Source: Streptomyces aquilus (GTDB lineage: Bacteria; Actinomycetota; Actinomycetes; Streptomycetales; Streptomycetaceae). Taken from it: DNA of 64,000 bases. Position numbers and translations under genes: made by a program. The stretch's first letter is position 1. The number at the start of each line of letters is the position of its first letter. Location of the stretch: the NCBI RefSeq assembly GCF_003955715.1, contig NZ_CP034463.1, forward strand, positions 8,928,001-8,992,000, read 5' to 3'. Positions 1 through 8,160 of this stretch are shown here, in pieces. A model generated the notes under the pieces. It was given only the letters and a program-made list of their open reading frames with translations, searched no databases and was not told where the DNA came from.

Positions 1-210
1 GGCCGCGACTACGACACGATCCGCAAGACCGTCGCCTACTCCGGCGAGGCGCTGGCCACCGGCGATCTGGACGCCTTCACCCGGGACATCACCGGCTACA
101 CCAAACTCGGCATCGAGACGGTGATCCTCTCGCCCCGGACCGCCGAACCGGCGGCGTTCATCGAGCGCTTCGCGGCCCAGGCCGTCGAGCGGCTCGCCGG
201 CCTCGACTGA
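1..210 (+). CDS. LLM-class (F420/FMN-dependent) oxidoreductase, C-terminal fragment
   Basis: Only the last 69 codons are present; the start lies left of the window. The fragment reads GRDYDTIRKTVAY near its start and TGYTKLGIETVILSP in the middle, ending in a long acidic/alanine helix before TGA at 208-210. This is the usual C-terminal strand-helix of luciferase-like TIM-barrel monooxygenases, which use F420 or FMN. The family call rests on the TGYTKLGIE-type segment and is moderate. The substrate cannot be told. It ends just before a convergent zinc-ribbon gene. Confidence 0.6.
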   Translation, partial: GRDYDTIRKTVAYSGEALATGDLDAFTRDITGYTKLGIETVILSPRTAEPAAFIERFAAQAVERLAGLD

Positions 211-223
211 ACCCGGCGCAGCA

Positions 224-418
224 CTACTGGGCGGGGCCGCTGCGCGAGACGATGCGCGTCCCGCGGTCGTCGACGGTGCGGACCTGCAGGGAACCGCAGC
301 CGCACCGCGTCCACAGCGTGCTGCCCGCGGCGGTCGCGTGCCGGGACACCACCTGGAACGGCTCGGCGTCGTCCGGCCATCCGCAGTGCGGGCAGCCGGT
401 GCGGGTCGTGCTGGTCAT
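224..418 (-). CDS. small zinc-ribbon-like protein (64 aa)
   Basis: This is a 64-residue cytoplasmic protein with one CPHCGW pair near residues 9-14 and a second CGCGS pair near residues 39-43, spaced as in a small zinc ribbon. No enzyme domain is visible. I chose the ATG at 418 because it has AGGAG a few bases upstream; the open frame runs further up but the extension is arginine-rich and lies over the promoter of the divergent LysR gene. Its position back to back with LysR suggests it may be a target, but this is only inference. Confidence 0.5.
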   Translation of the reverse strand: MTSTTRTGCPHCGWPDDAEPFQVVSRHATAAGSTLWTRCGCGSLQVRTVDDRGTRIVSRSGPAQ

Positions 419-548
419 GGGAACTCCTCGTACGTCGTGGCCGGTTGGCCGGCGCGGATGGGACCGTCGCGACACGATCCAGGGTGCGGCATCGCTTTCG
501 TACACGTCCAGGTTGACTTTCTGGACGGCACCTTGAAGCGTGGGCTTC

Positions 549-1454
549 ATGATTGACCTGCGCCGGCTTCATGTCCTGCGAGCGGTCGCGCACTACGGCA
601 CGGTCACCGCGGCCGCCCGCGCCCTGCACTTCACGCCGTCCGCCGCCTCGCAGCAGATCCGTCAGCTCGCCCGCGACCTGGGCGTCGACCTCCTCGAACC
701 GCAGGGCCGGGGGGTACGTCTCACCCCGGCCGCCGAGAGTCTGCTCACGCACGCCGACGCCATCCAGGCCCGCTGGGAGCAGGCCGAGCTCGATCTGCGT
801 GCCGAACGGGGCGCCCCGGCCGGGCCGTTGCGGGTGAGCGGGTACCCGGTGGCGATCTCGGTGCTGCTGGCGCCGATGGCGGTCCGGCTCCAGGAGCGGT
901 ATCCGCGGCTGGCCGTGCGTATCCGGGAGGCGGATGTGCCGGAGAGCTTCGACCTGCTCTTCGAGGGGGAGGCCGACCTGGCGATCGTGGAGGCGACCCC
1001 GTCCAACCCGCCGCTGAGCGACGCCCGCTTCGATCAACGGCCGCTCCTGGACGACCCGTTCGACCTCGTCGTGCCCGCCGATCACCCGCTGGCCGGCAGG
1101 GAACGCGTCGACCTCTCGGAGGCGGCGCACGAGGACTGGATCGCGCCCGTGCCGGAGAGCCCCTGCCGTACCCATGTCATCTCCGCCTGCGGGGAGGCCG
1201 GGTTCAGCCCCGAGGTGGTGCACCAAGCCGTGGACTGGAACGTCACCGCCCAGCTCGTCGCCCATCGGCTCGGCGTCGCCCTTATCCCGCGGCTGGCCCA
1301 GCTCACCCCGCACCTGCCCATCACCCGGGTGCCGTGCACGCGCAACCCGCACCGCAGGTTCCTGACCTGCACCCGGCGCGGCGGCCATGAGCGTCCCGCG
1401 GTGGAGGCCGCGTTGGCCCAGCTCAGGGAACTGGCCCCGACGGCGGTCGCCTGA
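549..1454 (+). CDS. LysR family transcriptional regulator
   Basis: The protein (301 aa) has an N-terminal winged helix-turn-helix (residues about 3-62, with the LysR signature TVTAAARALHFTPSAASQQI) followed by a periplasmic-binding-protein-like effector domain from about residue 90 (GPLRVSGYP onward). Length is normal for the family. An in-frame GTG at 540 is also possible, but the ATG at 549 starts directly at the conserved MIDLRRLHVL. It is divergent from the zinc-ribbon gene with 130 bp between them, where its own operator would be expected. The effector is unknown. Confidence 0.9.
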   Translation: MIDLRRLHVLRAVAHYGTVTAAARALHFTPSAASQQIRQLARDLGVDLLEPQGRGVRLTPAAESLLTHADAIQARWEQAELDLRAERGAPAGPLRVSGYPVAISVLLAPMAVRLQERYPRLAVRIREADVPESFDLLFEGEADLAIVEATPSNPPLSDARFDQRPLLDDPFDLVVPADHPLAGRERVDLSEAAHEDWIAPVPESPCRTHVISACGEAGFSPEVVHQAVDWNVTAQLVAHRLGVALIPRLAQLTPHLPITRVPCTRNPHRRFLTCTRRGGHERPAVEAALAQLRELAPTAVA

Positions 1455-1475
1455 GGTGCCGAAGGGCATGCGCGA

Positions 1476-1505
1476 GGGGCCGGAGCGCCAAATGGCTCCG
1501 GCCCC
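1476..1505. terminator. bidirectional hairpin terminator after the LysR gene
   Basis: A perfect 11-bp stem, GGGGCCGGAGC (1476-1486) against GCTCCGGCCCC (1495-1505), has an 8-nt loop and is followed by TTT. It lies 21 bp past the LysR stop, between two convergent genes, and would work on both strands. It is also the first unit of the 47-bp tandem repeat described separately. Confidence 0.75.
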
Positions 1506-1617
1506 TTTCGAGGTGGTGCGGAGGAGGTCGTAGCTTCGACGGCTCCGGCCCCCTGCGAGGTGGTGCGGACGAGGCCGGAGCTTCAGCGGCTCCGGCCCCC
1601 GCGAGGTGTGCGGACGA
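1476..1617. repeat. three tandem 47-bp repeats carrying hairpins
   Basis: GGCTCCGGCCCC occurs at 1494, 1541 and 1588, an exact 47-bp period, and each copy is followed by (C/G)GAGGTG(GT)GCGGA. The first and third units form hairpins of 11 bp and 9 bp (GGCCGGAGC 1573-1581 with GCTCCGGCC 1589-1597). In the middle unit the left arm has decayed. The array fills the whole space between the LysR hairpin and the FMN-reductase stop codon. Confidence 0.85.
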
Positions 1618-2181
1618 TCAGGCGGCGACCGTCTCGCCGGCGTGGCCGTGCAGACGGGCGACGACCTCGGTCAGCTGCTCGGCGACCTCGGTGTCGTCGG
1701 CCGGGTGGGTCTCGGCGAAGCGGACCACGGAACCGGGGATGGAGAGCTTGACGTCCTCCAGCACCTTGGCACCGGCGATGCCCAGGGCCTTGCGGGTCTC
1801 GTCCTGCGCCCACACGCCGCCGAACTGGCCGAACGCGGTGCCGACCACGGCGGCCGGCTTGCCGCCGAAGGCGCCGGCGCCGTACGGGCGGGACAGCCAG
1901 TCGATGGCGTTCTTCAGGACGGCCGGGATGGTGCCGTTGTACTCGGGGACGAAGAACAGGAAGCCGTCGGCGGCCTGGGCGGCGGCACGCAGCTTGGCGG
2001 CGGGGGCCGGGACGTTGCCCTCGACGTCGATGTCCTCGTTGTAGAACGGGATGTCGGCCAGGCCCTCGAAGAGCTCCACGGTCGCACCCTCGGGAGCGAA
2101 CTTGACGGCCGCCTCGGCGAGCTGACGGTTGTGCGAACCGGCGCGAAGGCTGCCGACGAGCGCAAGGATACGAACAGACAT
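1618..2181 (-). CDS. NADPH-dependent FMN reductase (flavodoxin-fold)
   Basis: This 187-residue protein has the FMN-reductase family layout: an N-terminal strand and phosphate-binding loop (LVGSLRAGSHNRQL, residues 8-21) and the flavin/partner motif FFVPEYNGTIPAVLKNAIDW near residues 76-95. Such enzymes use NAD(P)H to reduce FMN, quinones or azo/chromate compounds in the cytoplasm. It lies divergently from a TetR regulator, with two GGACC-N2-GGTCC dyads between them, so it is probably the TetR target induced by quinones or similar electrophiles (inference). Confidence 0.88.
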   Translation of the reverse strand: MSVRILALVGSLRAGSHNRQLAEAAVKFAPEGATVELFEGLADIPFYNEDIDVEGNVPAPAAKLRAAAQAADGFLFFVPEYNGTIPAVLKNAIDWLSRPYGAGAFGGKPAAVVGTAFGQFGGVWAQDETRKALGIAGAKVLEDVKLSIPGSVVRFAETHPADDTEVAEQLTEVVARLHGHAGETVAA

Positions 2182-2219
2182 GCTAACTCCAGGGATGCTG
2201 AAACACTGCCGTCACAATC

Positions 2220-2267
2220 CGGACCGGGGTCCGTTTATTGTGTATCACCCTAACCGGACCGCGGTCC
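2220..2267. promoter_or_regulatory. two probable TetR operators (GGACC dyads)
   Basis: Between the divergent FMN-reductase and TetR genes sit CGGACCGGGGTCCG (2220-2233) and the 12-bp perfect palindrome GGACCGCGGTCC (2256-2267). Their starts are 35 bp apart and each is flanked by an A/T-rich run. One dyad would cover each promoter. The link to the neighbouring TetR is inferred from position. Confidence 0.6.
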
Positions 2268-2298
2268 AGTTTCATTCCCGATGCTTTACGCTGTCGTC

Positions 2299-2961
2299 AT
2301 GTCCGCCGATCTGCCACCGCTCCCGCGGTCCCAAGATCCTCTTCGGGAGACCGAGTTGTTCCAGCTCGGTACCCGCGAGGAGGAGCAGTGCCTGCGCGCC
2401 GACGCCGCGCGCAACCGGGCCCGGCTGCTGGAGGCCGCCGCCAAACTGATCGCCGAGCACGGCGCGGCCGGGGTCACCATGGAGGCCGTGGCCGCCGCCG
2501 CCCAGGTCGGCAAGGGCACCGTCTTCCGCCGCTTCGGCGACCGCACCGGACTGCTCATGGCGCTGCTCGACCACTCGGCGCGGCAGCTCCAGGCGGACTT
2601 CATGAGCGGCCCGCCGCCCCTCGGGCCCGGCGCACCGCCCCTGGAGCGGCTGCGCGCCTTCGGCATGGCCCTGCTGTACCGCTTGGAGGAGCAGCTCGAC
2701 CTCCAGCTGGCCGCCGAGCCGGAGCCCACCCGCCGGTACTCCCACCCCACGTACCGGGCCATGGGCATGCATGTGGCGATCCTGCTGCGCCAGATCGTGC
2801 CGGACGCCGACTGCGAGCTGCTGGCCCGGACGTTGCTGGCGTACCTCGACCCGGCCCAGATCCATCACCTGACCAGGGAGTGCGGGATGCCCATGGAGCG
2901 GCTGGAGGCCGGCTGGACCGACCTCGTCGCCCGGGTCACCCGGACCGCGCCGCCCGCCTGA
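2299..2961 (+). CDS. TetR family transcriptional regulator
   Basis: The protein is 220 aa, with a TetR helix-turn-helix at about residues 40-85 (RLLEAAAKLIAEHGAAGVTMEAVAAAAQVGKGTVFRRFG) and a variable C-terminal ligand domain. The ATG at 2299 is preferred to one at 2281, which sits too close to the operator dyads. It probably represses itself and the divergent FMN reductase. It ends 50 bp before a LacI gene, which has its own start region. Confidence 0.9.
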   Translation: MSADLPPLPRSQDPLRETELFQLGTREEEQCLRADAARNRARLLEAAAKLIAEHGAAGVTMEAVAAAAQVGKGTVFRRFGDRTGLLMALLDHSARQLQADFMSGPPPLGPGAPPLERLRAFGMALLYRLEEQLDLQLAAEPEPTRRYSHPTYRAMGMHVAILLRQIVPDADCELLARTLLAYLDPAQIHHLTRECGMPMERLEAGWTDLVARVTRTAPPA

Positions 2962-3011
2962 GAGCCCCGCCGGGAGCGGTCTCCACAGGTTCTGCAAAGA
3001 TGCCGTACGTC

Positions 3012-4046
3012 ATGGTGCAGATACCGAAAACGCCCGCCCCCGGGGCCCCCGCACCGCGCTCCGTGCCCACGAGCGCCGATGTGGCCCGCCTGGCAGGCGT
3101 CTCGCGCGCGACCGTCTCCTACGTCCTGAACAACACCAGCGCCGTCCGGATCAGCGAACCCACCCGCCGCCGGGTCCACGAGGCCGCCAAGGAGCTGGGA
3201 TACGTGCCGCACGCGGCCGCCCGCAGCCTGCGCGCCGGACACAGCCGCCTGGTCCTGATGCCCGCCCCGACCATCCCCGTCGGCCGGCTCTACGGCCAGT
3301 TCATCAACGAGCTCCAGTGGGCCCTCAGCCGCCTCGACTACACCGTCGTCCAGCACGGCAGCGTCGGCCTCCACGGCGACGAGGCCGCCCGTGCCTGGGC
3401 CGAGCTGCGGCCCGTCGCCGTCCTGGTGCCCGGCGCCGGACTCGGCCCGAAGGGCGTCGCGGTCCTCAAGCGCTCCGGCGCCCGGGCCGTCGTCACCCTC
3501 GGCCCCGAGACCGTCGACGGCGCCCATGCCCTGCTCATGGACCACGAGGTCGTCGGCCACCGCGCCGGACGCCATCTGTACGAGCGCGGCAGGCGCCGGA
3601 TCGGCGTGGTCGTCCCCGAGGAGACGGGCCTCGAGGCCTTCTCGCAGCCCCGCCTCGCCGGCGTCCGCGCCGCCCTGCGCGGCACCGACGCCACCGTCAC
3701 CGACCTGCCCCTCGCGTACACCGAGGAGGCCGGCGCCCGGCTCGCCGCCCGCTGGCGCGAGCTCGGCCTCGACGCGGTGTTCGCGTACAACGACGAGTAC
3801 GCGATGCTGCTGACGCGCGCCCTGCTGGACCAGGGGATCGGCGTCCCCGGCGAGACCGCCGTGATCGGCGCCGACGACCTCATGCTCGGCCGGCTGCTGC
3901 GTCCCCGGCTCAGCACGGTCCGCCTGGAGCTGCCCTCCGGCCGCGACCTCGCCGAACTCGTCGACCGCGCGGTGCGCAACCCCGCCGCCGCCCCCGAGAC
4001 CCACAAGGTGCTGGAAGCCACGGTGGTGCACCGCGAGTCCAGCTGA
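3012..4046 (+). CDS. LacI family transcriptional regulator next to pobA
   Basis: This is a 344-residue LacI/GalR protein: helix-turn-helix TSADVARLAGVSRATVSYVLNN at about residues 18-40, hinge helix RRRVHEAAKELGYVPHAAARSLR, then a periplasmic-binding-like effector domain containing DAVFAYNDEYA and a VIGADDL strand. The start could also be the in-frame ATG at 3000; no clear ribosome site decides it. The gene lies 32 bp upstream of pobA in the same direction, so the two are probably co-transcribed. A LacI-type partner for a hydroxybenzoate hydroxylase would be unusual. Confidence 0.88.
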   Translation: MVQIPKTPAPGAPAPRSVPTSADVARLAGVSRATVSYVLNNTSAVRISEPTRRRVHEAAKELGYVPHAAARSLRAGHSRLVLMPAPTIPVGRLYGQFINELQWALSRLDYTVVQHGSVGLHGDEAARAWAELRPVAVLVPGAGLGPKGVAVLKRSGARAVVTLGPETVDGAHALLMDHEVVGHRAGRHLYERGRRRIGVVVPEETGLEAFSQPRLAGVRAALRGTDATVTDLPLAYTEEAGARLAARWRELGLDAVFAYNDEYAMLLTRALLDQGIGVPGETAVIGADDLMLGRLLRPRLSTVRLELPSGRDLAELVDRAVRNPAAAPETHKVLEATVVHRESS

Positions 4047-4078
4047 CAATCTGGGTCGCAGCCACGGGAGGTGGGCCC

Positions 4079-5257
4079 ATGCGCACGACGGTCGGCATCA
4101 TCGGCGGCGGCCCCGCCGGACTGCTCCTCGCCCGTCTGCTGCACCAAGAGGGCATCGACTGCGTCGTCCTTGAGGCCAGGGCACGGGACTACGTCGAGCG
4201 GCGCCAGCGGGCCGGGATGCTGGAGCAGGGCACGGTCGACGCCCTGCGCGCGTGCGGCGCGGCCGACCGGCTGGCGGCGCGGGGCCTGGTCCACCAGGGC
4301 ATCGAGCTGCGCTTCGACGGGGAACGCCACCACATCGACTTCCCGGTCCTCACCGGCGGCCGCACCGTCACGATCTACGCCCAGACCGAGATCGTGAAGG
4401 ACCTCGTCGCGCTCCAACTGGCCGACGGGCCGCCGCTGTTGTTCGAGGCGGAGGCGCTCACGATCGAGAAGCCGGAGTCCGGGACGCCCGTCGTACGGTT
4501 CCGGCACGAGGGCCATGAGCAGACTCTGAGCTGCGACTGGGTCGTCGGCTGCGACGGCTTCCACGGCATCGCCCGCGACACCTTCCCGGCCGGGACGGGA
4601 CGGACGTACGCCCACGACTACCCGTACTCCTGGCTCGGCGTTCTCGCCGATGTCGCCCCGTCCTGCGACGAGTTGATCTACGCGCGCGGCGAAGGCGGCT
4701 TCGCCCTGCACAGCATGCGCTCGGCGCAGGTGTCCCGCCTCTACCTCCAGGTACCCAACGGCACCGACCCCGAGGACTGGCCCGACGACCGCATCTGGGA
4801 CGAACTCGCCGCGCGCTTCGCCATCGACGCCGACTGGACGCTGAACCGCGGCCCGATCACCGCCAAGTCCGTGACCCCGATGCGCAGTTACGTCCACGAA
4901 CCCATGCGGCACGGCCGGCTCCTGCTCGCGGGCGACGCCGCCCACATCGTCCCGCCGACCGGCGCCAAGGGCCTCAACCTCGCGGTCTCCGACGTCCGGC
5001 TGCTCGCCCGCGCCTTCGCGGAACTGCACCGCACCGGCTCCGAGCAACTCCTCGACCGCTACTCCGCGTCCTGCCTCGCCCGGGTCTGGCAGGCCACCCG
5101 GTTCTCGTACGACATGACGACGATGCTGCACACCCGCCCGGACGCCGACCCCTTCGACGACCGGCTCCAGCTCGCCCGGCTGCGGCGGATCACCGCGTCC
5201 CGGCACGCCGCCGCCGAACTGGCCGCGAACTACACGGGACTTCCCCTGGAGCGGTGA
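4079..5257 (+). CDS. pobA: 4-hydroxybenzoate 3-monooxygenase
   Basis: This FAD enzyme (392 aa, normal for PobA) hydroxylates 4-hydroxybenzoate to protocatechuate with NAD(P)H and oxygen, feeding the beta-ketoadipate pathway. Visible are the N-terminal dinucleotide fold GIIGGGPAGLL, the flavin contact RQRAGMLEQGTVD, the DG motif VVGCDGFHG, and the second flavin motif LLAGDAAHIVPPTGAKGLNLA. GGAGGTGGG is well placed before the ATG at 4079. No other protocatechuate genes occur in this window. Confidence 0.93.
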   Translation: MRTTVGIIGGGPAGLLLARLLHQEGIDCVVLEARARDYVERRQRAGMLEQGTVDALRACGAADRLAARGLVHQGIELRFDGERHHIDFPVLTGGRTVTIYAQTEIVKDLVALQLADGPPLLFEAEALTIEKPESGTPVVRFRHEGHEQTLSCDWVVGCDGFHGIARDTFPAGTGRTYAHDYPYSWLGVLADVAPSCDELIYARGEGGFALHSMRSAQVSRLYLQVPNGTDPEDWPDDRIWDELAARFAIDADWTLNRGPITAKSVTPMRSYVHEPMRHGRLLLAGDAAHIVPPTGAKGLNLAVSDVRLLARAFAELHRTGSEQLLDRYSASCLARVWQATRFSYDMTTMLHTRPDADPFDDRLQLARLRRITASRHAAAELAANYTGLPLER

Positions 5258-5282
5258 GCACCCCAGGGCAAGTCCCGCCGCA

Positions 5283-5669
<387 letters not shown>

Positions 5670-5791
5670 GGCGTGCATCCCTCTTCCTGATGTCGGGGCC
5701 TAGCCATGCGCACAAACACGGCCTGCCGGGTAGGTATTCCGCGCGCGTACCCATGTGGCCCGAGCGCACACCACCCAGCAGACTGGCCCCT

Positions 5792-7216
5792 ATGACGGAA
5801 ACGGAATCCACTGTGTACTCCTCCTACGATGTAGTGGTGCTCGGAGCCGGGCCCGTGGGGGAGAACGTCGCCGACCGCACGCGCGCGGCCGGCCTCTCCA
5901 CCGCGGTCGTGGAGAGCGAACTGGTCGGCGGCGAGTGTTCGTACTGGGCGTGCATGCCCAGCAAGGCCCTGCTGCGCCCGGTCATCGCCCAGGCCGACGC
6001 CCGCCGACTGCCGGGCCTCGCCCCCGCCGTACAGGGCCCCCTCGACACCGCCGCGGTCCTCGCCCGCCGTGACGAGTACACCTCCCACTGGAAGGACGAC
6101 GGCCAGATCCGGTGGCTCGACAGCATCGGGGCCGACCTCTACCGCGGCCACGGCCGCCTGACCGGCCCGCGCACCGTGACCGTGGGCGACAAGGTCCTCA
6201 CCGCCCGGCACGCCGTCGCCGTCTGCACCGGCACCCGCGCCGTGCTGCCCGGCCTGCCCGGACTCGACGCGGTCAAGCCCTGGACCAGCCGCGAGGCCAC
6301 CAGCGCCAAGGCCGCGCCCGGCCGGCTGATCGTCGTCGGCGGGGGAGTGGTCGCCACCGAGATGGCCACCGCCTGGCAGGCCCTCGGCTCCCGGGTCACC
6401 CTCCTCGTGCGCGGCAAGGGGCTGCTCAACCGCATGGAGCCCTTCGCCGGCGAACTGGTCGCCGAGGCGCTCACCGAGGCGGGCGTCGACGTCCGCACCG
6501 GCACCTCGGTCCAGTCGGTGACCCGGGAGAACGGCACCGTCGTGGCCGTCACCGACGCCGGCGACCGCATCGAGGCCGACGAGATCCTCTTCGCCACCGG
6601 TCGCGCCCCGCGCACCGACGACATCGGCCTGGACACCGTAGGCCTCGAACCCGGCTCGTGGCTCGACGTCGACGACAGCCTCCGCGTCACCGGCACCGAC
6701 TGGCTCTACGCCGTCGGCGACGTCAACCACCGCGCGCTCCTCACCCACCAGGGCAAGTACCAGGCCCGCATCGCCGGCGCCGCCATCGCCGCCCGCGCCT
6801 CCGGGACCGACGTCCAGGCCGACCCGTGGGGCGCGCACACCGCGACCGCCGACCACTCCGCCGTGCCCCAGGTCGTCTTCACCGACCCGGAGGCGGCCGC
6901 CGTCGGCCTCTCCCTCGCCGAGGCCGAACAGGCCGGCCACCGCGTCCGCGCGGTCGACTACGACCTCGCCAACGTCGCCGGCGCCGGCCTGTACGGCGAG
7001 GGCTACCGCGGCCGGGCCCGCATGGTCGTCGACCTCGAACGCGAGATCCTTCTCGGCGTCACCTTCGTCGGCCCGGGCGTCGGCGAGCTCATCCACTCAG
7101 CGACCGTCGCCGTCGCCGGCGAGGTGCCGATCGGCAGGCTGTGGCACGCCGTCCCGGCCTACCCGACGATCAGCGAGGTGTGGCTGCGCCTGCTGGAGAC
7201 GTTCCGGGACAGCTGA
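5792..7216 (+). CDS. dihydrolipoyl dehydrogenase-like NAD(P)/FAD disulfide oxidoreductase
   Basis: A class I pyridine-nucleotide-disulfide oxidoreductase of 474 aa. It shows the FAD fold DVVVLGAGPVGEN, the redox disulfide GGECSYWACMPSK (Cys49 and Cys54), a second Rossmann motif IVVGGGVVATEMA, the FAD-binding LYAVGDVN and a C-terminal dimer segment with HAVPAYPTISEVW carrying the active-site base. It may be a lipoamide, mycothione or other disulfide reductase; no 2-oxoacid dehydrogenase genes are adjacent. Its last codons (FRDS and TGA) lie inside the first partial unit of a 39-bp repeat array. Confidence 0.88.
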   Translation: MTETESTVYSSYDVVVLGAGPVGENVADRTRAAGLSTAVVESELVGGECSYWACMPSKALLRPVIAQADARRLPGLAPAVQGPLDTAAVLARRDEYTSHWKDDGQIRWLDSIGADLYRGHGRLTGPRTVTVGDKVLTARHAVAVCTGTRAVLPGLPGLDAVKPWTSREATSAKAAPGRLIVVGGGVVATEMATAWQALGSRVTLLVRGKGLLNRMEPFAGELVAEALTEAGVDVRTGTSVQSVTRENGTVVAVTDAGDRIEADEILFATGRAPRTDDIGLDTVGLEPGSWLDVDDSLRVTGTDWLYAVGDVNHRALLTHQGKYQARIAGAAIAARASGTDVQADPWGAHTATADHSAVPQVVFTDPEAAAVGLSLAEAEQAGHRVRAVDYDLANVAGAGLYGEGYRGRARMVVDLEREILLGVTFVGPGVGELIHSATVAVAGEVPIGRLWHAVPAYPTISEVWLRLLETFRDS

Positions 7217-7396
7217 CGCTCAGCCCGGCAGCCGGTGACTGTTCGGGGGCGGGTGAGCTTGTGCCCGGCAGCTGGTGACCTTTCGGGGCTAGTGAGCCCC
7301 TGCCCGGCAGCCGGAGCCGTTCGGGGACAGCTGAGCCTCCGCCCGGCAGCCGGAGCCGTTCGTGGACAGCTGACCGTCACTCCGGCAGCCGGAACC
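7198..7396. repeat. 39/40-bp tandem repeat array spanning two convergent gene ends
   Basis: CCGGCAGC recurs with starts at 7225, 7265, 7304, 7343 and 7382, at periods of 40, 39, 39 and 39 bp. A partial unit before the first copy (GGGACAGCTGA, 7205-7215) encodes the last residues and stop of the flavoprotein gene, and the last copy encodes the C-terminus of peptide deformylase on the other strand. Since 39 is a multiple of three, each unit keeps frame and most carry an in-frame GACAGCTGA stop. Confidence 0.88.
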
Positions 7397-8024
7397 CCAG
7401 GGAGGCAGCCGCCTCCCTGGGGGTCGGCTGGGTCCAGCGCTCCGCCATCGCCTGGTTCGAGGACAGCGAGCGCAGCTCCGCCCGGTCCAGGTACAGCGTG
7501 CCGTCCAGGTGGTCCGTCTCGTGCTGCACGATCCGGGCGGGCCACCCGGAGAACACCTCGTCCACCGACCGCCCGTGCTCGTCCTCGGCCGTCAGCCGCA
7601 CCCGGTCGAACCGCTCCACGACCGCCTGCCAGCCCGGCACGCTGAGACAACCTTCGAAGAACGCGGCCCGCACGGCGCCGACCCCGTCGTACGACGGATT
7701 GACCAGCACCCGGAAGGGCTGCGGCACCCGCCCCCGCGCGAGGCGCACCTCGTCCGGCACCGGCGCCGGGTCCTCGATCACCGCGATCCGCAGCGGCACC
7801 CCCACCTGCGGCGCCGCGAGGCCCACGCCGGGGGCCGCGTGCATGGTGACGCGCATCGCCTCGACGAACCGGGCCAGCAGCGCGGAGTCCAGCTGGCCCT
7901 CGAAACGCTCGGTGCCGCGCCGCAGCACCGGATCGCCGGCCGCCACGATCGGCAGCGGGCCGCCGGTGGCGAGGAGTTCCTCGACCAGCTCGGCAAGGGG
8001 CAGGTCATCAGGGGGAGTTGCCAT
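7377..8024 (-). CDS. def: peptide deformylase
   Basis: This metallohydrolase (215 aa) removes the N-formyl group from nascent proteins. All three family motifs are intact: GVGLAAPQVG (66-75), EGCLSVPG (124-131) and QHETDHLDG (167-175), giving the Cys and two His metal ligands and the catalytic Glu169. The ATG at 8024 is chosen because the upstream extension is arginine-rich and lacks family similarity. No fmt gene is adjacent, so this is probably one of the several accessory deformylases common in Streptomyces. Its last codons lie in the 39-bp repeat array. Confidence 0.93.
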   Translation of the reverse strand: MATPPDDLPLAELVEELLATGGPLPIVAAGDPVLRRGTERFEGQLDSALLARFVEAMRVTMHAAPGVGLAAPQVGVPLRIAVIEDPAPVPDEVRLARGRVPQPFRVLVNPSYDGVGAVRAAFFEGCLSVPGWQAVVERFDRVRLTAEDEHGRSVDEVFSGWPARIVQHETDHLDGTLYLDRAELRSLSSNQAMAERWTQPTPREAAASLGFRLPE

Positions 8025-8160
8025 CGCGCCAGGATGCCATGCCGTCCACCGGTGTGACGCAGACCACTTCAACCTCCGGGAACTCAGGGCGGGTTTCCTC
8101 CGACTACTGCACCGACCGGAACAAGCCACGCACGTCCCCACCCTCCGGAGTACACCGCCG

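Noticed and set aside
7159..7650. Repeat-encoded frames across the 39-bp array
   Set aside because: They arise from the array and from the antisense of peptide deformylase.
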